Positions 23,589 to 29,773 of a DNA stretch of 29,773 nt are shown here, one piece after another. The DNA is from an uncultured Bacilli bacterium (GTDB taxonomy: Bacteria > Bacillota_I > Bacilli_A > RF39 > UBA660): assembly GCA_944364005.1 (NCBI GenBank), contig CALVVW010000012.1, forward strand, positions 1-29,773. The letters run 5' to 3'. Made by a program: the position numbers and the translations under genes. The notes under the pieces were generated by a model. That model was given only the letters and a program-made list of their open reading frames with translations. It did not search any database and was not told the origin of the DNA. Positions within the stretch are counted from its first letter, which is position 1; the number at the start of each line of letters is the position of its first letter.

Positions 23589-25752
23589 TTTCTAACTCCT
23601 CCTTACTTAACTGTGATAAAGCAATTTCTTTATACACATTACAATTTTTCATTAGTTCTTTATGAGTACCAATACCTACTACACTACCTTCATTTAAAAC
23701 GACAATTTTATCTGCATTCATAATTGTTGAAATACGTTGAGCAACAATTAGTACTGTTTTATCTTTTGTGATTTTTGCAAGTTCTCCACGTAGTTTTGCA
23801 TCTGTTTTAAAGTCAAGGGCAGAAAAGCTATCATCAAATACATAAATATCTGGATCTTTAGCAATGGCTCTCGCAATAGATAAACGTTGCTTTTGTCCAC
23901 CAGAAACATTGGTACCACCTTGGCTAATATCATAGTCTACTCCGCCTTTTAGTTTAGAAACAAACTCTGTTGCTTGTGCCACTTCTAAGGCTTTGTCTAC
24001 ATCTTCATCTGTAATATTTTCATTACCATATTTAATATTATCTTTGATTGTTCCAGTAAATAGTACTCCTTTTTGAGGAACGAATCCAATCTTTTCACGA
24101 AGTTCATGTAAATCTACATCTTTAATGTTTACTCCATCTACTAAAAGTTCTCCATCTGTCACATCATAAAATCTTGGAATTAAATTAATTAATGTTGATT
24201 TACCACTTCCCGTAGACCCGATAAAGGCAGTTGTTTCACCAGGGTTAGCTACTAAATTAATATCCGTAATAACATCATAGTCCGCATCTGGATAACGGAA
24301 ACTAACATTCTTGAACTCTACTTTTCCTCTTTCTTCAGGTTTGAAGTCTACTAAATGATCACTATTATAAATAGTATCTTCTGTTTCAATAATTTCCATA
24401 ATACGTTTTGCTGATACATTAGCACGTGGTAACATAATTGACATCATAGAAATCATTAAGAATGCCATAATTATTTGCATAGTATATTGAATGTAGGCCA
24501 TGATATCTCCTACTTGCATTGCTCCAGAGTCTACACCTTTGGCACCCTGATATACAATAACTAAACATACGAAGTTCATGACTAACATCATAATAGGCAT
24601 CATAAAACTCATAGCACGGTTGATAAATAAATTAACCTTAGTAAGACGTTTATTAGCTTCTTCAAATCTTTCTTCTTCATGACGCTCATTTGAGAAAGCA
24701 CGAATTACTGGAAGACCAGATAAAATTTCACGAGTAACAAGGTTTAATTTATCGATTAATTTTTGTACTCTATTGAACTTAGGCATAGCTATTGCAAATA
24801 AAGTAACAACAACAGCTAATATTGCTACTACAGCAACACCAATAATATAAGTCATATCAGCATTAGTACGCATTGCTTTCATAACACCACCAATACCAAT
24901 GATTGGAGCGTAGAATACAACACGAAGTAAGAATACGACTACCATTTGTACTTGTTGTACATCGTTTGTCGTTCTGGTAATTAATGATGATTGACCATAT
25001 GTCTTAATCTCATTTTTAGAAAAACCAACAACCTTAGTAAACACTTTATGACGAAGTGTTTTAGCAAGTCTTGCTGCCATACGTGAGCCAATAAAGACAA
25101 TTAGTATTCCAACTAACATTGCTGCAAGAGCAATTCCTAGCATAATAAGACCTACTTTAAAAATATACATAGTCTGAATTTGGTCAGTATCTACACCAAT
25201 TCTTTGATATTCGGTTTTTACATAACTAACAGCAGCTTGATCAATAATAGTATCTGGAATATCTTTTAACTTTTTATCGATATCTTTTAGCATCTTTCCA
25301 CGTTCAGTATCACTCATCATATTAAGAGCTTGATATAGGCTAACACCTTCTGGCAAGTCAAAAGACACACTACCTTCTTTACTCTCATCAGACTGTTCTG
25401 CAAAGCTTACAATTAGCATTGGCTTTGCCATGATAGAACTAACCTTTTCAGTATCGCTATTTTCTTTTAGCTCATAAATATTTTCTCCTTGATAAGTATC
25501 TGTTTTTTCATAATGATTTAAGATATATTTCTTATCACTTTTATCCATGAATAAAACTAACTTATTTAAAGTATCTTCTCCTATCGTTTCTATTGCAGCA
25601 TTTTCAATACCACCTTGTTGTACACCTACATTAACAATCTTCGATGTATAATCTGGTAATGTTAAATCTAGATAAGCTTGTACAAAAAGTAATAAAATAA
25701 CTGCTAAAACAGAAAAGATAGAACTTTTTAAATACTTAAAAACTTTTAACAT
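23581..25752 (-). CDS. ABC exporter half-transporter, subunit with degenerate ATP site
   Basis: The 723-residue subunit has Walker A GSTGSGKST, signature NVSGGQKQRLS, Walker B IYVFDDSFSALD, where Asp replaces the catalytic Glu, and LIVAQRIST, where Gln replaces the H-switch His. Both changes are classic for the regulatory half of heterodimeric exporters such as TM287/288. Between membrane helices 1 and 2 is an inserted extracellular domain of about 155 residues (residues 40-195), which explains the length; insertions there are known in some Gram-positive exporters. GGAGG precedes the ATG, and the start overlaps the TetR gene by 7 bp. Confidence 0.95.
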   Translation of the reverse strand: MLKVFKYLKSSIFSVLAVILLLFVQAYLDLTLPDYTSKIVNVGVQQGGIENAAIETIGEDTLNKLVLFMDKSDKKYILNHYEKTDTYQGENIYELKENSDTEKVSSIMAKPMLIVSFAEQSDESKEGSVSFDLPEGVSLYQALNMMSDTERGKMLKDIDKKLKDIPDTIIDQAAVSYVKTEYQRIGVDTDQIQTMYIFKVGLIMLGIALAAMLVGILIVFIGSRMAARLAKTLRHKVFTKVVGFSKNEIKTYGQSSLITRTTNDVQQVQMVVVFLLRVVFYAPIIGIGGVMKAMRTNADMTYIIGVAVVAILAVVVTLFAIAMPKFNRVQKLIDKLNLVTREILSGLPVIRAFSNERHEEERFEEANKRLTKVNLFINRAMSFMMPIMMLVMNFVCLVIVYQGAKGVDSGAMQVGDIMAYIQYTMQIIMAFLMISMMSIMLPRANVSAKRIMEIIETEDTIYNSDHLVDFKPEERGKVEFKNVSFRYPDADYDVITDINLVANPGETTAFIGSTGSGKSTLINLIPRFYDVTDGELLVDGVNIKDVDLHELREKIGFVPQKGVLFTGTIKDNIKYGNENITDEDVDKALEVAQATEFVSKLKGGVDYDISQGGTNVSGGQKQRLSIARAIAKDPDIYVFDDSFSALDFKTDAKLRGELAKITKDKTVLIVAQRISTIMNADKIVVLNEGSVVGIGTHKELMKNCNVYKEIALSQLSKEELENA

Positions 25753-26342
25753 CTCTTATCCTCCTTATAAATTCCATAACATAGTATATTAACTTTTCTC
25801 CTATATTGTTCCCTAATACTGGAAATATTATTACTCCTTACAGCTTCTGTAATACCAATTAATAAATTATGCATAAACAAATGAAATATGAACTCTAAGT
25901 CACTTGCCTTTATCTCTTCTGTGGCAATAGAATCCTTTACATATAGAAATAAAGCATGCCCTGGACGATCAAATTTTTCTTTATAGATATTAAAATATAA
26001 AAATATATTTTTTAAAAACCTAGAAAAATCATGGTCTTCAATTTCTTTTGTAAATACATCAAAAAGCTTAAAAAAAGAGTTTTTAATATCTCCACGACAA
26101 GAGAGAAATACTTCCTTTGTCAAAGCGAATACTTTTTTCTTATTTAATTCTAAGATATAACCAAATAAATCATCTTTATCCGTAAAATAAGTATAAAAAC
26201 TTCCTCTAGAAATATTAGCGTTTTGAATAATTCTATTTACTGATACTTCTGTATATCGTACTGTTTTAAACTCATTCATAGCGACTTCTAACAATTTATT
26301 TTGTTTCCTAGAATCTAGATTTAGAAACGTTTGACTAGGCAT
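25746..26342 (-). CDS. TetR/AcrR family transcriptional repressor of the ABC exporter operon
   Basis: The 198-residue regulator has the N-terminal TetR helix-turn-helix (SVNRIIQNANISRGSFYTYF, residues about 29-48) followed by DKDDLFGYIL, and a ligand domain of the usual length. It is the first gene of an operon with the two exporter subunits and should repress it until a substrate binds. I chose the ATG at 26342 because AAAGGTGG lies just upstream; the 40-residue extension to 26462 would run through the promoter and both operators. Stop and next start overlap as AGATGTTAA. Confidence 0.93.
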   Translation of the reverse strand: MPSQTFLNLDSRKQNKLLEVAMNEFKTVRYTEVSVNRIIQNANISRGSFYTYFTDKDDLFGYILELNKKKVFALTKEVFLSCRGDIKNSFFKLFDVFTKEIEDHDFSRFLKNIFLYFNIYKEKFDRPGHALFLYVKDSIATEEIKASDLEFIFHLFMHNLLIGITEAVRSNNISSIREQYRRKVNILCYGIYKEDKRC

Positions 26343-26369
26343 GGTAACACCACCTTTAATATCTATAAT

Positions 26370-26384
26370 ATGACAGGTTGTCAT
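26370..26384. promoter_or_regulatory. TetR operator 2 (after the start site)
   Basis: ATGACAGGTTGTCAT is a perfect 6-bp inverted repeat with a 3-bp centre; one further flanking T-A pair extends it to 17 bp. It has the same arms as the operator at 26402, 32 bp centre to centre, about three helical turns, so both face the same side of the helix. It lies just downstream of the transcription start. Confidence 0.85.
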
Positions 26385-26394
26385 ACAATTATTC

Positions 26395-26423
26395 ATTATA
26401 TATGACAAGGTGTCATTTGTCAA
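26395..26423 (-). promoter_or_regulatory. Consensus SigA promoter of the TetR-ABC operon
   Basis: TTGACA (26418-26423), exactly 17 bp, then TATAAT (26395-26400): a perfect promoter on the - strand. Such strength with an operator in the spacer fits a promoter held off by its own repressor and switched on by the exporter's substrate. Confidence 0.93.
26402..26416. promoter_or_regulatory. TetR operator 1 (inside the promoter spacer)
   Basis: ATGACAAGGTGTCAT has the same 6-bp arms as operator 2 with a different 3-bp centre, and it fills the promoter spacer almost completely, so a bound repressor would exclude RNA polymerase. Confidence 0.88.
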
Positions 26424-26429
26424 TAAAAA

Positions 26430-26459
26430 AATAAGGTAAACTTTACAGATTACCTTATT
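26430..26459 (-). terminator. Intrinsic terminator of the EEP-like gene
   Basis: AATAAGGTAA and TTACCTTATT form a 10-bp stem with a 10-nt loop, followed by a T run on the - strand. It lies 6 bp after the stop of the gene at 26465 and ends only 7 bp before the -35 of the TetR promoter. Confidence 0.85.
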
Positions 26460-26464
26460 CATTA

Positions 26465-27136
26465 TTATCTAGTCTTATTCTGTACAGATATTCCTATAGG
26501 ACAATGTTTTAGATATTTTTCTTTAACTAATCCTGTTTGTCTATGTGGTTGATCTACTAATTCAAAGTTATCAGAAGTCAAAATAGAATAGCTATCATTT
26601 TCTAACTCTTTACAGGCTGATTGAATATATAAAGATGTGTCTAATAAACCATTCTCCACAGCAAATGTTGTTATTGCTTCTTTTGATGGAAATAGTCCCC
26701 CTATTACTTGATCATCTGTATAGGCAACATGATTTGAATCTATAAACTTATTCCATTGTTCTTTAAATACTCCTAAATCTTTTTTTCTAGTTAGAGATAC
26801 TGAGGCTAAAGCAAGACGTCTTTCAATATTTTGAACTACAACAATATTTCCTAACTGTTGAACTTCCGGACAATACAACACTTGTAACTTCCTACTAGTT
26901 AATATAGCAGTGGAACTGTCAGAATTAGAAAAGATACGATAAGAATCGTTTTTTACCAAAGATTTTCCTCTTGCCATTGCATCTTTTCCTTGCAACAAGA
27001 TGATATCATATGGTCCATCTTCCCTCAAATAGGAAGAGGAAATCTTCATCATTTTTTCATTCTCTCCTGGTAAAATTTGTTTAGAAAGAAAAAAATTTGG
27101 AGTAAAATTCATACTCATAATTTTCAATTTACTCAT
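26465..27136 (-). CDS. EEP-fold (exonuclease/endonuclease/phosphatase) protein with lost active site
   Basis: The 223-residue protein follows the EEP superfamily from end to end: LKIMSMNF, YDIILLQG, STAILTSRKL, LALASVSLTRK, DQVIGGLFPS and KHCPIGISV. In active members the matching positions read N, LQE, (strand), (strand), GDFN and SDH. Here the catalytic Glu is Gly, GDFN has become GGLF, and SDH has become LKH; only the first Asn and the last His remain. It is therefore probably catalytically dead, perhaps a binding protein. I chose the ATG at 27136 because AAAGGTGG lies 5 nt before it; a GTG at 27145 is inside that site. Confidence 0.7.
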   Translation of the reverse strand: MSKLKIMSMNFTPNFFLSKQILPGENEKMMKISSSYLREDGPYDIILLQGKDAMARGKSLVKNDSYRIFSNSDSSTAILTSRKLQVLYCPEVQQLGNIVVVQNIERRLALASVSLTRKKDLGVFKEQWNKFIDSNHVAYTDDQVIGGLFPSKEAITTFAVENGLLDTSLYIQSACKELENDSYSILTSDNFELVDQPHRQTGLVKEKYLKHCPIGISVQNKTR

Positions 27137-27178
27137 AAAAACCACCTTTAATACTATATATAATTCATTGGTTCTTAT

Positions 27179-27207
27179 ATTATAACAAATTAAAAGAATT
27201 AAGTAAA
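27179..27207 (-). promoter_or_regulatory. Promoter of the EEP-like gene
   Basis: TTTACT, a 17-bp spacer and TATAAT on the - strand. The -35 lies inside the DedA terminator stem. Confidence 0.6.
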
Positions 27208-27217
27208 CTTAATTCTT
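27194..27217 (-). terminator. Intrinsic terminator of the DedA gene
   Basis: AAGAATTAAG and CTTAATTCTT form a perfect 10-bp stem with a 4-nt loop, followed by TTTTAATTT on the - strand. Confidence 0.75.
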
Positions 27218-27221
27218 GAGA

Positions 27222-27839
27222 TTATGCTTTTTTCTTTTTCTTCTTTGAAAAATGATAAATTACAAATCCAATAAAAGCAATGATTAAAATAATTAGAATA
27301 ATATGTGAATATTGATTCATCATTTGTTCTATCTTCTTCCAATTTTCTCCTACTTTACTTCCTACAAATAATAAGACAGTATTCCAAATAAGAGAACCTG
27401 TAATTGTATAGAGTAAGAATTTAGACATAATCATTTCACTCATACCGGCTGGAATAGAAATTAAACTACGAACAACAGGGATAAAACGGCAGAAGAAAAC
27501 TGTTTTATTTCCTTTGGTATCAAACCATTTATCCGCTTTTTCTATGTCACTGGCTTTTAGGCGAAGTATTTTACCAATTTTTCCTGATACAATCTTCTTT
27601 AATCTTTCTTTATTTAGAATCTTTCCAACATAGTATAAGACAATAGCACCAACAGTAGATCCAAGTGTTGAGAAAATAACCATTCCAAATAAATTTAATT
27701 TAGAATAAGTAGTCATAAAACCGCCAAATAATAGTACTACTTCAGAAGGTATTGGTGGAAATATGTTTTCAATAAATATTAGAAAAAAGATTCCAAAATA
27801 CCCGAATTGATTCATAATCGATATAACAAACTCTTCCAT
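27222..27839 (-). CDS. DedA family membrane protein (VTT domain)
   Basis: DedA proteins are polytopic membrane proteins implicated in flipping lipid carriers such as undecaprenyl phosphate or phospholipids and in membrane potential upkeep. The 205-residue protein has the family's marks: FIENIFPPIPSEVVLLFGG near the N-terminus, LGSTVGAIVLYYVGK, and FFCRFIPVVRSLISIPAGM with the conserved Arg pair of the re-entrant region, followed by GSLIWN. The length is typical and the end is a basic KKKKKKA tail. AGGAGG precedes the ATG. It lies 33 bp after the CorA-type gene, with its own promoter in the end of that gene. Confidence 0.95.
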   Translation of the reverse strand: MEEFVISIMNQFGYFGIFFLIFIENIFPPIPSEVVLLFGGFMTTYSKLNLFGMVIFSTLGSTVGAIVLYYVGKILNKERLKKIVSGKIGKILRLKASDIEKADKWFDTKGNKTVFFCRFIPVVRSLISIPAGMSEMIMSKFLLYTITGSLIWNTVLLFVGSKVGENWKKIEQMMNQYSHIILIILIIAFIGFVIYHFSKKKKKKA

Positions 27840-27870
27840 AATTCCTCCTAATTAATTCTTAGACTATATC

Positions 27871-27899
27871 ATTATAGCATATCTTTTTTCTTTAACCAA
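27871..27899 (-). promoter_or_regulatory. Promoter of the DedA gene
   Basis: TTGGTT, a 17-bp spacer and TATAAT with extended TGC, on the - strand. Most of it lies within the last codons of the CorA-type gene. Confidence 0.6.
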
Positions 27900-28816
27900 C
27901 ATGCAATTAAAAAAGATAGGAGAAAAGAGATAATGCAGACAGCAAAAAAGGCAAACTCAAAGTCTTCTAGGAAGCCTAACGGTACATTCATTCCTAAGAA
28001 AGAAGAAATCATAGTAGGAATAGAAAATACAATCGTAATACCAGCTAAAACTTTCATAATTACATTTAAATTGTTAGAAATAATCGTACCATAAGTATCC
28101 ATCGTAGAATCTAAGATATCACGATAAATAGTTGACATTTCTATACACTGTTTATTTTCAATCATAGCATCTTCTAATAACATTTTATCTTCATCATACA
28201 TAGGTAATATGTCTTCACGATGTAGTTTTTCTAAGACATGACCATTAGCCTGAAGAGAAGTAATAAAATATACTAAGGTCTTTTGAATATTTAAAAAATT
28301 AATTAACTGGCGATTACTTGTCGATTTATAAGTTACTTTTTCTTGTTTTTGAATATCTTCATCAATAGATGACAATGTATTTAAGTAAACTTCTGCAGAT
28401 TTTAAGAATATTTGAATTAAGAATCTAGATTTTTTATAAGTAAAAAATGTTTCTACTTCACCATTTACAAAACTATTTAGGAATTCATGTTCTATTAATG
28501 ATACGGTAATAATATGACAATTATTACAAATAATAATTCCTAAGGGATAAGTAATATATTTGTTTTTTATACTTTTATCTTTCATATAAGGAACATCTAA
28601 AACGATTAAAGTTCCTCCTTCTACTTGTTTAATTCTTGGTAATTCTTTTTCTACTAATACTTGAGAAATGATACTAGCTGGAATATTTGCTTCTTTTGAT
28701 ACTAAATTTATTTCTTTTTGCATGGGATTTACTAGACGTATCCAACAATCCTTTTCTATTTTCTCGCAAGATAGGATCTTAGGATTATCCAATTCATGTT
28801 TATAAATCTTCATCAT
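27872..28816 (-). CDS. corA: CorA family divalent cation transporter
   Basis: CorA proteins are pentameric Mg2+/Co2+ channels. The 314-residue protein has the large cytoplasmic alpha/beta domain, a long helix region (about 140-235), and two C-terminal membrane helices with the selectivity motif GMN between them (SSFLGMNVPLG), then a Lys-rich tail (CWLKKKD). The length is typical. I chose the ATG at 28816 because AGAGGTG ends 6 nt upstream; a GTG at 28825 touches that site. No M-box or other riboswitch is seen in the short leader. Confidence 0.95.
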   Translation of the reverse strand: MMKIYKHELDNPKILSCEKIEKDCWIRLVNPMQKEINLVSKEANIPASIISQVLVEKELPRIKQVEGGTLIVLDVPYMKDKSIKNKYITYPLGIIICNNCHIITVSLIEHEFLNSFVNGEVETFFTYKKSRFLIQIFLKSAEVYLNTLSSIDEDIQKQEKVTYKSTSNRQLINFLNIQKTLVYFITSLQANGHVLEKLHREDILPMYDEDKMLLEDAMIENKQCIEMSTIYRDILDSTMDTYGTIISNNLNVIMKVLAGITIVFSIPTMISSFLGMNVPLGFLEDFEFAFFAVCIISFLLSFLIACWLKKKDML

Positions 28817-28847
28817 ATAAAACACCTCTGTTCTATCTTATATAGAA

Positions 28848-28876
28848 AATATAATATGAATCAACCAACATGTCAA
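28848..28876 (-). promoter_or_regulatory. Promoter of the CorA-type gene
   Basis: TTGACA, a 17-bp spacer and TATATT on the - strand, with a leader of only about 25 nt to the start codon. Confidence 0.8.
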
Positions 28877-28927
28877 GAAAGAAAACAAAACAATGAAATA
28901 ATTCTAAAGAAAAAATCACTCCATGTA

Positions 28928-28954
28928 AAAAAGACTTGATATTCAAGTCTTTTT
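28928..28954. terminator. Bidirectional intrinsic terminator
   Basis: AAAAAGACTTGA and TCAAGTCTTTTT form a perfect 12-bp stem with loop TAT. It follows the unknown gene at 29028 on the - strand. Confidence 0.85.
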
Positions 28955-29027
28955 CCAAAGAATAACTTTATAATATACTTATATTTTTTATTCATAATAG
29001 TTGCTGTTCTTTTATATTTAAAATATT

Positions 29028-29366
29028 TTATCGATATCGTTTTACTCTCATTTTTGATTCCTCTATTTTATATGATCTAAGATGTTCTATTTTTTGCTTT
29101 AGTGTCATATAAGCATCTATTGTAGATGTTTTCTCTTTTGCCATTTGATATACTTCATATAAACTATCAATAGTAGAAGAATCTCCTGTTTCTAAAAAAC
29201 GTTCATTAATATTACTCAAGTTTAAAAGCAAACCTGTATAATATGGAGTATCTAATCTTCCATAAACATTAATTACTGCCATCAATTCTGCAGACTTTTT
29301 TAGTCCCTGTTCATACTTTTCTACTTCTCTTTGTCTCATTATTTCTATAATTTTTAAATCATCCAT
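29028..29366 (-). CDS. Small helical cytoplasmic protein of unknown function
   Basis: The 112-residue protein is charged and almost all helical, without a signal peptide or membrane segment. Its length and helical pattern recall YlbF/YmcA-type regulators, but I see no shared motif and do not assign it. The ATG has AGGGGGC about 7 nt upstream. It is a single-gene unit with its own promoter and terminator. Confidence 0.75.
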   Translation of the reverse strand: MDDLKIIEIMRQREVEKYEQGLKKSAELMAVINVYGRLDTPYYTGLLLNLSNINERFLETGDSSTIDSLYEVYQMAKEKTSTIDAYMTLKQKIEHLRSYKIEESKMRVKRYR

Positions 29367-29405
29367 TTTATTGCCCCCTAATTTTTTTACTTCATTTTCA
29401 CGTGT

Positions 29406-29411
29406 ATTATA
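29406..29411 (-). promoter_or_regulatory. Extended -10 promoter of the small helical protein gene
   Basis: TGATATAAT on the - strand: a consensus -10 with extended TGn, about 20 bp before the ribosome site. The -35 is weak. Confidence 0.5.
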
Positions 29412-29491
29412 TCATAAATGCTATAAAATTCATACTATTCTCTGTACAACAATATTTTCTCTTCAAAAAGATTCATAGCAAAATTGATGAT

Positions 29492-29526
29492 AAAAAAACT
29501 CGACCTCTCATAAAAGTGCCGAGTAT
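29492..29526 (-). terminator. Probable terminator after tRNA-Glu
   Basis: ACTCG and AC pair with GT and CGAGT across a small bulge, followed by a T7 run on the - strand. It lies about 10 bp after the tRNA 3' end. Confidence 0.55.
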
Positions 29527-29535
29527 ATAAACATA

Positions 29536-29612
29536 TGGTACCCTGTACGGGTTTCGAACCCGTGTATACTGCCTTGAGAGGGCAGCGTGTTAAACCACTT
29601 CACCAACAGGGC
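29536..29612 (-). tRNA. tRNA-Glu, anticodon CTC, CCA encoded
   Basis: Read on the - strand the gene folds into a complete cloverleaf. The acceptor stem GCCCTGT/ACAGGGT has one G-U pair at the first position. The anticodon stem CTGCC/GGCAG encloses the loop CTCTCAA, giving anticodon CTC (reads GAG, Glu). The T arm is ACGGG-TTCGAAA-CCCGT. The 3' CCA is encoded. Length is 77 nt with CCA. Confidence 0.96.
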
Positions 29613-29641
29613 AAATAATTGGCCATTCACATGACCATTTA

Positions 29642-29670
29642 ATAGTATCATAAATCTTTTGTTTTTACAA
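29642..29670 (-). promoter_or_regulatory. Promoter of tRNA-Glu
   Basis: TTGTAA, a 17-bp spacer and TACTAT on the - strand, about 30 bp before the tRNA 5' end. Confidence 0.6.
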
Positions 29671-29735
29671 TAGAAAAATGAATTAATTCTCATCTCTTGT
29701 AGATTTTTATTTGGAATTCCGTTTTATGACAAAAA

Positions 29736-29763
29736 ACTGAAATAAGTCTGATAGTAGTATAAT
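29736..29763 (+). promoter_or_regulatory. Possible promoter reading out of the window
   Basis: A consensus TATAAT at 29758-29763 faces right, with only a weak -35 (ACTGAA, 16-bp spacer). A gene beyond the window edge would be the target. Confidence 0.3.
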
Positions 29764-29773
29764 ATATATGTTT

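Noticed and set aside
26342..26462. 40-residue N-terminal extension of the TetR protein
   Set aside because: It would be read across the promoter and both operators; the ATG at 26342 has a good ribosome site.
28816..28876. Mg2+ riboswitch before the CorA-type gene
   Set aside because: The leader from the predicted start site to the start codon is only about 25 nt, too short for an M-box.
29508..29693. A 61-codon open frame on the - strand
   Set aside because: It runs straight through the tRNA-Glu gene and its terminator and promoter; no ribosome site.

Overview
The window is AT-rich DNA from a low-GC, endospore-forming Gram-positive bacterium, probably an uncultured gut-type member of the Bacilli. 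The evidence is a spoIIGA-sigE pair, sortase-type wall anchors, strong AGGAGG ribosome sites, SigA promoters with 17-bp spacers, and the standard code with TGA used as stop. No phylogeny could be run, so the lineage is an inference.

Layout. (1) Positions 1 to about 4,530 (+ strand) are the core of an integrative mobilizable element: the C-terminal part of a large serine recombinase cut by the window start, a candidate oriT with two hairpins, a small protein, a MobV/Pre relaxase and a YhcG/DUF1016 PDDEXK nuclease. (2) Positions 4,549-8,274 (- strand) hold an operon that looks like cargo or defence: a SieB-like superinfection-exclusion membrane protein, then an ABC ATPase and an FtsX-type permease. 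(3) Positions 8,340-8,750 carry no convincing gene but hold two structured RNA units on the + strand, each ending in an intrinsic terminator, one with its own promoter. (4) Positions 8,776-13,738 (- strand) form one apparent operon: a giant thioester adhesin with nine Cna_B modules, a divergent thymidine-kinase-like P-loop protein, a small unknown protein and a transglutaminase-fold protein. (5) Positions 13,932-16,364 encode a paralogous adhesin with five Cna_B modules and a near-identical promoter. (6) Positions 16,431-17,890 are spoIIGA-sigE. (7) Positions 17,954-20,857 are an operon for a YitT-family membrane protein, a secreted-domain protein, an MBL-fold hydrolase and a small membrane protein. 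(8) A lone + strand DUF3592 membrane protein follows. (9) Positions 21,765-26,342 are a TetR regulator and a heterodimeric ABC exporter, under a consensus promoter with one operator filling the spacer and another just after the start site. (10) Positions 26,465-29,366 hold an inactive-looking EEP-fold protein, a DedA protein, a CorA-type transporter and an unknown helical protein. (11) tRNA-Glu(CTC) lies near the right edge.

How the genes work together. The two adhesins probably form covalently stabilised stalks on the wall, tipped by an internal thioester that can bond covalently to a target; the sortase must be encoded elsewhere. The adhesin-kinase-like-transglutaminase-like operon is the most novel arrangement. 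The SieB/ABC/RNA block next to the mobilizable element is the best candidate for a phage-defence or competition module. The TetR-ABC unit is a self-regulated drug or peptide efflux system. Several gene starts were moved to codons with properly placed ribosome sites, and the reasons are given in each entry.
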